A DNA stretch of 64,000 nt from Candidatus Poribacteria bacterium (GCA_022822005.1 JAJECO010000048.1:1-64000); one strand, 5' to 3'; positions 1-8,584 are shown, numbered from the stretch's first letter. The notes: a model not told the origin generated them from the letters alone. A program made the numbers and translations.

Positions 1-1
1 C

Positions 2-454
2 GTCCTTAAACGGGGTGCCAAACTACATTGGGTCAATGCGGATCCCAACGCGAAGGCAAAAGAGATGAATCACCGATTCTTCGCCCATTGGATTCGTTGG
101 TCCCCAAATGGGAAACGGACAATTGTCCGCGGGGCGATAGAGGAAAGGGGAAGGCAGGGATTATTTCTCGGTGATGCATTAGCCCGAAATCTAGTTCGCC
201 TTAATGATGAGGCGAGTCCGGGCTGGGGACAATGGTTACCGGACAATAAGCATATTGTCGGTCCGGGGGGCGTAGACGGCCGTTCCGATGTCCTCGTAAT
301 GAATGTCGACACCGAAGAAGTTCAGCGTTTAACCGACGATGGTCGGAGCAGGTTTGTCTTTTGGCACGACTCCCCGCTTGCGGTGGAAACTGCGGGGAAG
401 CTATCGACGTCTTGGGGGGCAATCAAAAAGCAAGTTATAGACATCAATAGGTAA
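2..454 (+). CDS. C-terminal part of a TolB/PD40-type beta-propeller protein
   Basis: The frame is open from the window edge and has no start codon before residue 22, so the gene begins upstream and about 150 residues are visible. Blade-like repeats of the PD40/WD40-like kind can be read (WSPNGKRT near residue 35, WLPDNKHIVG near residue 79), each followed by a strand and a turn. PD40 repeats form beta-propellers, as in TolB, usually in secreted or periplasmic proteins. The protein ends with GKLSTSWGAIKK and seven more residues, the same tail found on the four LamG proteins at 46.5-50.3 kb. Its partner or substrate cannot be told from this fragment. Confidence 0.7.
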   Translation, partial: VLKRGAKLHWVNADPNAKAKEMNHRFFAHWIRWSPNGKRTIVRGAIEERGRQGLFLGDALARNLVRLNDEASPGWGQWLPDNKHIVGPGGVDGRSDVLVMNVDTEEVQRLTDDGRSRFVFWHDSPLAVETAGKLSTSWGAIKKQVIDINR

Positions 455-500
455 GAGAAAGGGCGTATATCTGAAATAGGCGATTGTGTATTCAGCGAGA

Positions 501-1394
501 CTATGATGACTTTCTTTCCGGCACATCTACTCCCGATCTCTGCATGAAATCTCGCATGATTTCCAACTGATCCTCCTGCCCACGTCCTTGATCGCAGAAT
601 CGCCGAAAAATATCTTCGACCAGCGGACCGAGTTCTATCGGAATATCAAGTTCCCTGCCAAGTTCGACCGCCAAGTGCACGTCTTTAACAGCCAGATCCG
701 CAGCAGAATTTACATCCTCACCAGCCAAGAGTAGATCGATTGTTCGGCGCAGGTACATGCTATCACCTGTGCTGGTTTTAATCACATCGAGCAGTGCTTG
801 TGGATGGATGCCCGCTTTGGCACCCATCGCCATCCCTTCACAGACGCCAGCGAAATTGATGAACATGATGAAGTTGTTTACCAACTTGGTCACATGCCCA
901 CTGCCTATCGGTCCCATGTAAGCGATATGATCGCCGATGCTCTGAAACAGCGGTTGAAACCGTTCAAAGTGCCCCTGTTCACCGCCCACAAATATAGTGA
1001 GCGTCCCGTCCCTCGCACCAAATACACCACCGCTAATCGGCGCGTCGAGGACATGGAATCCTCTTGACGCACCAATCTCGGCGATCTTCTGCAGAGTTGT
1101 GGGGGAATTGGTGCTCAGATCGATGTAAGCGCAACCACTGTTCAACCCCGCGAAAATGCCGTTTTCGCCTAAAACAACAGCTTCGACCTCTTGGGGACCC
1201 GGCAGGGATGTAAGCACCACGTCCGATTGGGCCGCTACGTTCTTCGGACTTGTCCCCCAGTTTGCGCCGGCAGCTTCAAGAGACTGCCCCATTTCGCGAC
1301 GAAGGTCGTAGACCGTTAGGTTGTATTGGGCTTTGAGGATATTTGTTGCCATCGGATTACCCATATTACCCAGACCGATGAAACCAACGTTCAT
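501..1394 (-). CDS. 3-hydroxyisobutyrate dehydrogenase family oxidoreductase (beta-hydroxyacid dehydrogenase)
   Basis: A 297-residue protein of normal length for the NAD(P)-dependent beta-hydroxyacid dehydrogenases (3-hydroxyisobutyrate dehydrogenase, tartronate semialdehyde reductase GarR). The N-terminus carries the Rossmann motif GLGNMGNPMA, followed by DLRR at the end of the second strand. The substrate motif DAPISGGVFGA lies near residue 117, and KLVNNFI near residue 170 supplies the expected catalytic lysine and asparagine. The family reversibly oxidises small 3-hydroxyacids to semialdehydes in the cytoplasm. AGGATT precedes the ATG. Exact substrate is not determinable; nearby genes (cupin, PfkB) suggest sugar-acid metabolism. 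Confidence 0.85.
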   Translation of the reverse strand: MNVGFIGLGNMGNPMATNILKAQYNLTVYDLRREMGQSLEAAGANWGTSPKNVAAQSDVVLTSLPGPQEVEAVVLGENGIFAGLNSGCAYIDLSTNSPTTLQKIAEIGASRGFHVLDAPISGGVFGARDGTLTIFVGGEQGHFERFQPLFQSIGDHIAYMGPIGSGHVTKLVNNFIMFINFAGVCEGMAMGAKAGIHPQALLDVIKTSTGDSMYLRRTIDLLLAGEDVNSAADLAVKDVHLAVELGRELDIPIELGPLVEDIFRRFCDQGRGQEDQLEIMRDFMQRSGVDVPERKSS

Positions 1395-1507
1395 GTCAAT
1401 CCTTCCGAGGTGTTTAGCTCACTGGTGTTTAGTTCACTAGTTCATTGGTTCATTGAATATGCACAAGGGTTACGGCATACGGAGTATGCCTACTACCAAC
1501 AGCTTAT

Positions 1508-1687
1508 GTTAATGGTAACGCAAGTTGCTAGTTGTGGAAAATGTCATAAAACGGGAGAGTGGGGACAGAATAGAACCCATTACCGCTCGCAGTGGATTGA
1601 CAAATCCACTGCACACGTGCAAGGATGGCTTGGATATGTCTATCCAAGCCGAGCGGGTTTGACAACTAGCAACTTGGGTTAATGGTA
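1508..1687. mobile_element. MITE-like element with 15-bp inverted repeats and flanking direct repeats
   Basis: CAAGTTGCTAGTTGT at 1521-1535 is the exact reverse complement of 1662-1676. Outside these arms the ten bases GTTAATGGTA occur in the same orientation at 1508-1517 and 1678-1687, which looks like a target-site duplication of 8 to 10 bp. Inside are two perfect hairpins: 1590-1611 (9-bp stem, 4-base loop) and 1627-1650 (10-bp stem, 4-base loop). No convincing gene lies in the roughly 160-bp interior. This is the layout of a non-autonomous miniature inverted-repeat element. No second copy was seen in the window, so mobility is inferred from structure only. Confidence 0.6.
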
Positions 1688-1688
1688 T

Positions 1689-2075
1689 CTAACGTGATTC
1701 GTCCTGTGTGGGGAACTCAGCGGGCATGGTGATTTCAATGACCTCAAAGTCATCGGAATACTCCAATACCTCATGCTTGATTCCGGGCGGCTGATACCAA
1801 GCGTCGCCAGCCTCAACGCGGACCTCGCCGATGTCTTCAAAGTCAAGTCGTGCCCAACCCTTGAGCAGGTAATTCATCTGGAAGTCGAGGGCGTGCGAGT
1901 GGTAGCCCATAGGTCCGTCACAAGATTGATTGGCACGGATGACGTGTGCCAATACCTTGCCGTCAGTGGCGGTATTGATCCCCAGATCTCGGTAGAGGAA
2001 GTAGGGACGTAAACCTTCTGCCCAATTAGCATCCTTTATGTGCGAAGCAAACGCTCCGGTCGTTTTTTCACTCAT
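1689..2075 (-). CDS. Small cupin-domain protein
   Basis: A single cupin barrel of about 128 residues. The start is placed at MSEKTTG because AAGGAG lies eight bases upstream; a longer frame to 2144 has no such site. The first cupin motif is visible as GYHSHALDFQMNYLLKG (HxH and a later acidic/Gln position), and the second as PPGIKHEVLEYS with a metal-binding histidine. Cupins of this size are often sugar-related isomerases, dioxygenases or ligand-binding proteins; the reaction cannot be assigned. It is transcribed towards the dehydrogenase at 501-1394, with the MITE-like element in between. Confidence 0.7.
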   Translation of the reverse strand: MSEKTTGAFASHIKDANWAEGLRPYFLYRDLGINTATDGKVLAHVIRANQSCDGPMGYHSHALDFQMNYLLKGWARLDFEDIGEVRVEAGDAWYQPPGIKHEVLEYSDDFEVIEITMPAEFPTQDESR

Positions 2076-2217
2076 GTTGTCGCTCCTTTTCGCGTTAGAT
2101 GGTAATACCAAATATTCCTCATCATCAATGGTGCTAGGCTGCAACTGTTGATAACGTGAAACGTGAAAACAGTTCTAATGGCGGTTCTATGAGAGTGTAT
2201 TTCTCCAAATGAACGGG

Positions 2218-3186
2218 TTAAGCATTGAGAAACGTCTCAATTTCCGATGCTGTTGGCAAGGCGGGAATGACACCGATTTTCTGTGTTGTCAATGCCCCCG
2301 CTGCGTTGGCATACCTCATCATCTCTCGGAGTTGATTATCATCAAGTTCAGGCAGCTCCCCCACGCCTCCAGTGGAATTCATTATTTGGGTCAACATCGC
2401 TGCGACGAATCCGTCCCCCGCACCGAGCGGATCTATGACTTCAACCTTGAATCCGTCCACATACCCCTGATGAGAGCCGTTATTGTAATAACAACCGTGC
2501 TCGCCGAGCGTCACGATGACCAGATCCACGCCAGCCTCCAAGATACGCTCACTTCCCTCCTCCAGTTCAGGGGTATCTGTGATAAACTCCCACTCCTCGT
2601 CTGCGGCTTTGACGACATTCGCATACGGCATGACCTCCCAGATCCAGCGTTTGGCATCCTCGGGTGCATCCCACATCATCAGGCGCAGGTTTGGGTCGTA
2701 GGATATGAACGCACCGGCATCCTTCGCATACTGAATCGCCCTCACAGTCGCATCGCGGACAGGTTGGTGACTTAGACTGCACGAACCGTAGTGAAACACG
2801 TCCGCAGATTGGACGTACGCTGCATCAATTTCATCGGGCGTGAGGAGCATATCCGCCCCCGGATTGCGGTAAAAAAGGATATCCTTCGCACCGTCCGATC
2901 GGGTAGCTACAAACGCTAACGTTGTCCGGCGCCCCGCCTCCGAAATGAGATTGGTGGTATCAACACGACACTGTTCAAGCGTTTCTCTTAAGAAATCACC
3001 AAATGGTTCAGCGCCGATTTTGCCGATAAATCCTGAATCAACACCCAGTCTCGCCAAGCCAACAGCGACGTTCGCCGTCGCACCGCCCGCGGCTTTGGCA
3101 AATTCCGGAGCTCCCGCAAGCGTGACATCAAATGTTGTGGAAACAAAATCGATGAGTAGTTCACCAATGCAAAGCGTCTTGGGCAT
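2218..3186 (-). CDS. PfkB-family carbohydrate kinase (fructokinase-like)
   Basis: A 322-residue ribokinase/fructokinase-family protein. It opens with LCIGELLIDFV, the usual start of bacterial fructokinases, followed by the glycine-rich AAGGATANVAVGLARLG near residue 31. The C-terminal PfkB signature DPLGAGDGFVAAML near residue 252 contains the catalytic aspartate and the anion-hole glycines. These kinases phosphorylate a sugar hydroxyl with ATP in the cytoplasm. AAGGGGA precedes the ATG. Fructokinase is the closest guess by overall pattern; other ketose or nucleoside substrates are possible. Confidence 0.85.
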   Translation of the reverse strand: MPKTLCIGELLIDFVSTTFDVTLAGAPEFAKAAGGATANVAVGLARLGVDSGFIGKIGAEPFGDFLRETLEQCRVDTTNLISEAGRRTTLAFVATRSDGAKDILFYRNPGADMLLTPDEIDAAYVQSADVFHYGSCSLSHQPVRDATVRAIQYAKDAGAFISYDPNLRLMMWDAPEDAKRWIWEVMPYANVVKAADEEWEFITDTPELEEGSERILEAGVDLVIVTLGEHGCYYNNGSHQGYVDGFKVEVIDPLGAGDGFVAAMLTQIMNSTGGVGELPELDDNQLREMMRYANAAGALTTQKIGVIPALPTASEIETFLNA

Positions 3187-3247
3187 CTCATTCCCCTTTT
3201 CCAGAGCCTATTCCAATCTTAAGTACAAAGTAGGAATAACGCTTACG

Positions 3248-3811
3248 TTACTTTTCCTTGCCTTGATCAGTTGGTATAAAAGGCGACGTTCGCCGATTGG
3301 AAGACAGGTGGGGTTTAGAGAATTGATTGATTGGAACGATCTCAAATTCTACGAGTAAGGCTTGTTTCTCACTTGGTGTCTGAGCGAGGGTCAGTGCATC
3401 GTTGGCTGGAAGAGGGAGCCGTGGTTGATACAATGTGAGACTCACAACTGAAGCAATCAATGCCAATGAAGCTACAACAGCATAGGGACGCATCCGCGTC
3501 CGAAAACTGTAACGCAGCCATGCAAACGATGATTCCAATCGACGTAAGATACGACGAATAGCAGAGATCTGTTCTCTTTCGATTACGGTGATTGCTGCAG
3601 CACGCCGCATCAGGTCCGGCAGAAAATTGTCAGAGGTTTTCACCGAATCAAGCTGATGAAGGATCTTGTCTGTTTGCCGGATACGCATCGCTTCGTACGC
3701 ACAACTTGAACACCGCTTGAGGTGCCACTGAATCAGCCGAATTGTCCACAAGGGCATCTCACGATCTACATAAGCGGATAACTGTGGATGCACATTTTCA
3801 CACTTTAGCAT
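3248..3811 (-). CDS. Zinc-finger anti-sigma factor (membrane-anchored)
   Basis: A 187-residue protein directly behind the ECF sigma gene, its start overlapping the sigma stop by 14 bases; GGAGAGA just upstream of the ATG at 3811 favours this start. The N-terminus has the ZAS zinc-finger pattern, His near residue 6 and HLKRCSSC near residue 32, as in RsrA/ChrR-type anti-sigma factors. One transmembrane helix (AVVASLALIASVVSL) follows near residue 110, then a short tail on the far side of the membrane. The expected role is to bind the co-transcribed sigma factor at the membrane and release it on a signal. The signal is not identifiable. Confidence 0.85.
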   Translation of the reverse strand: MLKCENVHPQLSAYVDREMPLWTIRLIQWHLKRCSSCAYEAMRIRQTDKILHQLDSVKTSDNFLPDLMRRAAAITVIEREQISAIRRILRRLESSFAWLRYSFRTRMRPYAVVASLALIASVVSLTLYQPRLPLPANDALTLAQTPSEKQALLVEFEIVPINQFSKPHLSSNRRTSPFIPTDQGKEK

Positions 3812-4397
3812 GGGAACTCTCTCCAATTCCAACCTCTATCAGGAGTGTTTTCATATTCTGCCGGGCGCGGTGGATAAGTGATTTCACAGCACTAACAGAA
3901 CACTCAAGAACTTCCGCGATTTCATCATATCTCAGATTCTGATAGCTCACCAACAACAATGCCAACCGTTGGTTTTCGGGTAATCGGTCAATTGTTTGTT
4001 GAATAATGATTTGCCGTTCTTTTTTTTCGTAAACTTCATCGGGAAGCTGGCTGACATCCTGCATTAGCTCCAAATAGCTGGCATCTTCATTTTCTGGTAT
4101 AAGATCGTCGAGATACGCGGTATTTCGCCGTTTCCGATCTCGAATTTCGTTACGGCACAGGTTCGTTGCGATAAGATACAGCCAATTTTTGAACCGGCAC
4201 TTCGGCTCATAACGGGCAGCACTTCTGAAAACACGCAGAAATGTCTCCTGCGCCAGATCTTCAGCACGGTGATAGTCGCTTATAGATCGATAGATGAAAT
4301 TCGTGATGAGGTCCTTATAACGCATCACAAGCAGCTCGAAAGCACTCATGTCACCGTTTCGACACTTCATCATCAATTCTTCATCGGAGGTACGCAA
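3798..4397 (-). CDS. ECF RNA polymerase sigma factor (RpoE/SigW type)
   Basis: A 199-residue sigma factor with only regions 2 and 4. Region 2 is visible at residues 10-90 (YRSISDYHRAEDLAQETFLRVF spans 2.1-2.2, followed by the 2.4-type CRFKNWLYLIATNLCRNE). Region 4 is a helix-turn-helix near residues 140-185 (LPENQRLALLL, then YDEIAEVLECSVSAVKSLIHRAR). Translation appears to begin at TTG, since AAGGGGG lies nine bases upstream and no ATG is better placed. It is cotranscribed with its anti-sigma factor. A standard TTGATG-17-TATAAT promoter lies 45 bases upstream, so basal expression probably uses the housekeeping sigma factor. Confidence 0.92.
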   Translation of the reverse strand: MRTSDEELMMKCRNGDMSAFELLVMRYKDLITNFIYRSISDYHRAEDLAQETFLRVFRSAARYEPKCRFKNWLYLIATNLCRNEIRDRKRRNTAYLDDLIPENEDASYLELMQDVSQLPDEVYEKKERQIIIQQTIDRLPENQRLALLLVSYQNLRYDEIAEVLECSVSAVKSLIHRARQNMKTLLIEVGIGESSHAKV

Positions 4398-4448
4398 AAC
4401 GCATTCCCCCTTTTCTCAGGAGTAGTGATCTTGAAACGCCTGTGCAAG

Positions 4449-4477
4449 ATTATAACACCAGAGCTGCGACACATCAA
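4449..4477 (-). promoter_or_regulatory. Sigma70-type promoter of the ECF sigma/anti-sigma operon
   Basis: On the minus strand, TTGATG (4477-4472) and TATAAT (4454-4449) are separated by 17 bases, giving a transcript start about 45 bases before the sigma gene. A weaker sigma-E-like pair (GAAACTT, 16 bases, GTTTAT) lies further upstream on the same strand and could allow autoregulation. Confidence 0.6.
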
Positions 4478-4529
4478 CAATTATTATAAACACCGTTGTC
4501 CCGTTAGAAGTTTCGCTCAGCAATTTTTG

Positions 4530-4578
4530 TTGACCGACAGCAGATAAATTGGTAAGATAGCTGTGTATTTATCTTACC
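4530..4578 (+). promoter_or_regulatory. Promoter with overlapping operator-like palindrome, M81 operon
   Basis: TTGACC (4530-4535) and TAAGAT (4553-4558) are spaced 17 bases apart and point towards the M81 peptidase gene. The -10 box lies inside one arm of a perfect 9-bp inverted repeat, GGTAAGATA (4551-4559) and TATCTTACC (4570-4578). No T-run follows, so it is not a terminator. A repressor bound to this palindrome would block the promoter; this is an inference from position. Confidence 0.5.
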
Positions 4579-4644
4579 ATAAGATATAGCGTGTCCTATG
4601 CCACGCCCGAATCATAAAATATGAGCGTTGAAGGAGAGGCACTC

Positions 4645-6120
4645 ATGAGAGTTGTTACCGGCGGAATCAGCCACGAGACCAGCACCTTTACTACAGTGAA
4701 AACGGATTGGCAGAGTTACAAGGAACGCTTCTACTTGCGCGGCGAAGAGGTTATAAATACATTTCGCGGCACGAATACCCCAATAGGCGGATTTATTGGT
4801 GGAGCGGACGCCCACGGCTTTGAACTAATTCCGACTGTAGTTGCCGAAGCACATCCCAGTGGTCCAACGCCTCGAAACATCTTTGATGCCATTCTGGACG
4901 AGATATTAAATGGAATCGCAGAAGCCGGTTCGATAGATGGAGTGCTACTTGGGTTGCACGGTTCGATGGTAGTGGGAAACCTTGAGGGACCGGACGGTAT
5001 TGACGACCCTGAAGGGCATATTTTGGCAGCGATTCGTGAGGCAGTTGGCCCAGAAATTCCTATCCTTGCACAATTAGATATTCATTCCAACGTTTCTCCG
5101 CAAATGGTTGATGCTGCAGATGTGCTAATTGGGAGGGAAACCTATCCGGAAATCGATATGGCGGAGCGTAGCCGGGAATGTGCCGATGTGCTGATGTCCA
5201 TCGTAAATGATGGCAGGCGTCCGACGATGGCTTTGCATCAAATACCGATGATCTGGGGAATACACCAAGTTACCGCCCATCTACCGATGCGGAAGGCAAT
5301 TGATGAACTACATCGTATTGAAGCCCAGCCCGATGTCATTTGTGGTTCGATTGCAACCTGCTACTACTTAGCAGATGTACCAAACATGGGCGCATCAGTT
5401 TACATTGTGACAGATAACGATCAAGCGTTGGCTCAAACCTACGCCGACCAGTTGGGGGAATGGATCTTTGAGCGGCGCGAGGAGTGGCACGGGCCTGCAC
5501 CCACAACCCGTGATGCGTTAGAAATCGCTGAAAAAGAAGGAAACTTCCCGGTGATTTTTGCAGATCGGAACGACAACACCGGCGGCGGATCTCCCGGCGA
5601 TAGCACCGGCATGTTGCGGTGCTTCATAGAAGCGGAACTTCAAGATGCCTGCCTACTTTACATCGTTGATCCGGAGGCAATTGCAGCGTGCCATCGCGCT
5701 GGCGTCGGAGCGACGCTGACTTTAGATGTCGGTGCTAAATCAACCCCCGCGCAGGGCCAACCTGTGCGTATGACGGCGGGAGTGATTGCGCTGTCGGATG
5801 GTGATTTCCGTTACGACGGACCGATGCTTGCCGGTTTAAGCAGCACCATGGGTCCATCTGCGCATATCAAGCAGGAGGGTATTCACGTCTTGTTAGTCAC
5901 GCAGCGAGAGCAACCGTTTGACACCGCCTTTTCTCGAACGCTTGGCTTAGAACCGCGCCAGATGCGCTATATCGGTGTCAAATCTTCCGCCCACTTTCGC
6001 GCAGGATTTGAATCGTGGGCGGGAGCGATCCATGTCATATCTGAACCAAGCGTACACACACTGAGCGATCTGACCTTCAAACGACTTGGGCGCAAATTAT
6101 ATCCCTTTGATGATATCTAA
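4645..6120 (+). CDS. M81-family metallopeptidase (MlrC/microcystinase C-like)
   Basis: A 491-residue protein of the usual M81 length. The start is set at MRVVTGGISHETSTF because AGGAGA lies just upstream; an ATG 24 bases earlier has no site. GISHETSTF matches the MlrC N-terminal metal region, LDIHSNVSPQMVDAAD followed by RETYPEIDM near residue 165 carries the expected Asp/His zinc ligands, and ADRNDNTGGGSPGDST near residue 305 is the family's most conserved loop. MlrC of sphingomonads cleaves the linear breakdown products of microcystin, releasing the beta-amino acid Adda. Most M81 proteins have unknown substrates. It heads a six-gene co-directional catabolic run. Confidence 0.85.
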   Translation: MRVVTGGISHETSTFTTVKTDWQSYKERFYLRGEEVINTFRGTNTPIGGFIGGADAHGFELIPTVVAEAHPSGPTPRNIFDAILDEILNGIAEAGSIDGVLLGLHGSMVVGNLEGPDGIDDPEGHILAAIREAVGPEIPILAQLDIHSNVSPQMVDAADVLIGRETYPEIDMAERSRECADVLMSIVNDGRRPTMALHQIPMIWGIHQVTAHLPMRKAIDELHRIEAQPDVICGSIATCYYLADVPNMGASVYIVTDNDQALAQTYADQLGEWIFERREEWHGPAPTTRDALEIAEKEGNFPVIFADRNDNTGGGSPGDSTGMLRCFIEAELQDACLLYIVDPEAIAACHRAGVGATLTLDVGAKSTPAQGQPVRMTAGVIALSDGDFRYDGPMLAGLSSTMGPSAHIKQEGIHVLLVTQREQPFDTAFSRTLGLEPRQMRYIGVKSSAHFRAGFESWAGAIHVISEPSVHTLSDLTFKRLGRKLYPFDDI

Positions 6121-6143
6121 CCTCCGACTCTTAAGGAGAACCT

Positions 6144-7154
6144 ATGAAAATTCCAATTCTATACGGTCCGCGAGATCTTCGTATGGAGGAACACCCCCTT
6201 GACACAGACAACCTGAAGCCAAAGGATATTTGGATCGAGACTGAGATCTCTGCCCTGAAAATCGGAACAGATCGCGGCAACTACGAAGGCGCCGAACAGG
6301 TTCCGGGCGCCCCCGGCTACCCCCGATGGGTCGGGGACAGCAACTTGGGGATCGTTCGCGGTATAGGAAGTGAAGTCACCCGCGTACAGGTTGGTAACCG
6401 AGTTGTGACCCGTCAGCCTCATCAATCCGAATACATCACTGATGAATCAGCGAGTATCGTCAAAGTTCCCGATGGTGTTCACCCGGAGGATGCCGTCTAC
6501 ACCCATCTGTACGCGCTCAGTGGCCACTGCTACCGTAAGGGCAATTTCCAGCCGGGCGAAACCGTTGCAGTTGTTGGGTTAGGGGTGCTCGGACTCGGCG
6601 CGGTTGGATTGGGGCAGCCCTTCGGGGCAAGGATCGTTGGAATCGGCAACAGTCCCATCCGTTTGGAGATGGCAGAGCGAATGGGCGCTCATGCCGCATT
6701 CCTGTATAACGACCCTGATCTCGATGCGAAGTTAGATGAATTTACCAACGGCATCGGTATTGATTTGGTTATCCTCACGGCGAATCCTTGGCCCGCCTTC
6801 CGCACCTCTCTACAGATTGTTCGCGATAATGGTCGCGTATCTGTGGTTAGCCTGCTTGGCCGCGGCGAACCGCCTCTCGATTTCAATCCGTTGCCGATGG
6901 AATTTTTCTATAACAAAGGCATTTCAATCATTGCGGTGTCCGGAGCTCCGGGCTATCTGTATCCCACGCCCGAAACCCGATTCAACAATGACCGACAAGG
7001 AGATTATATAGTTTCCTTGATGGCGGATGGGCTCGTTGAACCGAAACGTTTAATCACCCATCGCTACCACTACACAGAGATAGTCAAGGCTTATGAGATG
7101 GCGTACCACCGGGAAAAGTCAATGTTGGGCGTCACTTTTGATTGGAAGGATTAG
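6144..7154 (+). CDS. Medium-chain dehydrogenase/reductase (MDR), zinc-ligand-poor
   Basis: A 336-residue MDR-superfamily oxidoreductase. The cofactor-binding region VVGLGVLGLGAVGLGQPFG near residue 140 is a clear Rossmann motif. The catalytic-zinc pattern of classical alcohol dehydrogenases (Cys in strand 1 and a GHE box) is not present: the equivalent region reads SALKIGTDRGNYEG, then PRWVGDSNLG. It therefore belongs with the BchC-like or quinone-oxidoreductase-like MDRs that handle a substrate without classical zinc chemistry. AAGGAGA precedes the ATG, 23 bases after the M81 stop. The substrate is probably an intermediate of the surrounding catabolic operon. Confidence 0.8.
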   Translation: MKIPILYGPRDLRMEEHPLDTDNLKPKDIWIETEISALKIGTDRGNYEGAEQVPGAPGYPRWVGDSNLGIVRGIGSEVTRVQVGNRVVTRQPHQSEYITDESASIVKVPDGVHPEDAVYTHLYALSGHCYRKGNFQPGETVAVVGLGVLGLGAVGLGQPFGARIVGIGNSPIRLEMAERMGAHAAFLYNDPDLDAKLDEFTNGIGIDLVILTANPWPAFRTSLQIVRDNGRVSVVSLLGRGEPPLDFNPLPMEFFYNKGISIIAVSGAPGYLYPTPETRFNNDRQGDYIVSLMADGLVEPKRLITHRYHYTEIVKAYEMAYHREKSMLGVTFDWKD

Positions 7155-7162
7155 GAAACCTT

Positions 7163-8584
7163 ATGTCCAACAGAGAGATATGCTTCCTAACCGCTACCGA
7201 GTTAGTACACCGCATCCGTGCGAAAGAACTCTCCGTCCGGGAGGTAATGGAAGCACATTTGACACAGATCGAGCGTGTGAATCCAAAGGTGAACGCCATT
7301 GTTACACACACAGATCTTGCAGAAGTAATGGACCAAGCAGATGCCGCCGATGCAGCTTTGGCACGCGGGGAGGATGTGGGCCCATTGCACGGACTGCCGA
7401 TAGCACATAAAGACCTAGTCGAAACCAAGGGCATGAGAACTACTTACGGCTCGCCGATTTTCAAGGATTTTGTACCTGAGCAGGACGCCTTGATCGTGGA
7501 ACGCCTGAAGCAAGCCGGGGCTATCACTATTGGCAAAACTAACACACCGGAGTTTGGTGCAGGATCGCAAACTTACAACGAGGTGTTCGGAGAGACGCTC
7601 AATCCGTATGATACAACGAAGACCTGCGGTGGAAGCAGTGGCGGTGCCGCTGTCGCGTTGGCGTGCGGCATGATCCCAATCGCAGACGGGAGTGATATGG
7701 GTGGTTCACTAAGGAACCCAGCCAACTTCTGCAACGTTGTGGGCTTCCGCACTTCACCCGGCAGGGTTCCTGTGTGGCCCGCTGTGCTGGGTTGGTTTCC
7801 GATATCGGTGGAGGGTCCGATGGCGCGGACGGTACAGGATGCAGCGCTGATGCTGAGTGCAATTTCCGGTCCTGATCGCCGTGCCCCCATTTCTATCAGT
7901 GAACCGGGGAAGATTTTCTCTCAACCCCTTGATCGCGATTTCAGAGGTGTGCACATCGCTTGGGATCGGGATTTGGGCGGGTTACCAGTGGATTCGCAGG
8001 TGACCGCCACGATTGACGCACAACGTGGCGTCTTTGAATCGTTGGGCTGTGTAGTTGCGGACAAGACACCGGATTTCACGGACGCGGATGAGGTCTTTAA
8101 GGTGTGGCGTGCATGGCGGTTTGAGCTCGCATATTCTAAGCTGTTAGAAACTCACCCGGATCAGATAAAAGATACGGTCGTCTGGAACATCAAAGCGGGT
8201 ATGGAGTTAAGTGGACCACAGATTGGGCAAGCAGAAATTAAGCGGACAACACTTTATCAACGTGTGCGGGAATTTATGGAGACTTACGAGTTCTTGATCC
8301 TTCCCGTGAATCAAGCACTTCCCTTCGATGTGAGACAACGCTATATTACCGAGATTAACGGCGTCAAAATGGAAACCTATATCGATTGGATGCGGTCATG
8401 CTATTACATCAGCGTTCTCGGTCTGCCCGCGATTTCGGTGCCCTGCGGCTTCACCTCGGACGGTTTGCCGGTGGGCGTCCAAATTGTCGGACGACATCAA
8501 GACGACTTGGGGGTGCTTCAACTAGCTCATGCGTTTGAACAGGCCACAGGTTTTTGGAAACAGAAACCGGCTGTGGCTGAATAG
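7163..8584 (+). CDS. Amidase signature family hydrolase
   Basis: A 474-residue amidase-signature enzyme. The Ser-cisSer-Lys triad is visible: Lys in HKDLVETKGMRTTYGSP near residue 86, the serines in CGGSSGGAAVALACG and DGSDMGGSLRNPA near residues 155-185. The C-terminal VPCGFTSDGLPVGVQIVG is also typical. The family cleaves carbon-nitrogen bonds of amides (acetamidase, glutamyl-tRNA amidotransferase subunit A, amino-acid amidases); without GatB or GatC neighbours a catabolic amidase is likely. The start is placed at MSNREICF, nine bases from the MDR stop codon, behind TTAGGAAA. Substrate unknown. Confidence 0.88.
   Translation: MSNREICFLTATELVHRIRAKELSVREVMEAHLTQIERVNPKVNAIVTHTDLAEVMDQADAADAALARGEDVGPLHGLPIAHKDLVETKGMRTTYGSPIFKDFVPEQDALIVERLKQAGAITIGKTNTPEFGAGSQTYNEVFGETLNPYDTTKTCGGSSGGAAVALACGMIPIADGSDMGGSLRNPANFCNVVGFRTSPGRVPVWPAVLGWFPISVEGPMARTVQDAALMLSAISGPDRRAPISISEPGKIFSQPLDRDFRGVHIAWDRDLGGLPVDSQVTATIDAQRGVFESLGCVVADKTPDFTDADEVFKVWRAWRFELAYSKLLETHPDQIKDTVVWNIKAGMELSGPQIGQAEIKRTTLYQRVREFMETYEFLILPVNQALPFDVRQRYITEINGVKMETYIDWMRSCYYISVLGLPAISVPCGFTSDGLPVGVQIVGRHQDDLGVLQLAHAFEQATGFWKQKPAVAE

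Noticed and set aside
1590-1650. Two back-to-back perfect hairpins suggestive of a repeat array
   Set aside because: The two stems have different sequences and there are no regularly spaced direct repeats, so this is not a CRISPR array.
1326-1682. A 118-residue forward reading frame
   Set aside because: It overlaps the start of the dehydrogenase and runs through the MITE-like inverted repeats; no ribosome binding site or recognisable protein pattern.
3798-4397. The ECF sigma factor as the missing target of the partner-switching cluster
   Set aside because: It is followed by its own overlapping zinc-finger anti-sigma factor and lies 13 kb away; ECF factors are not usual RsbW clients.
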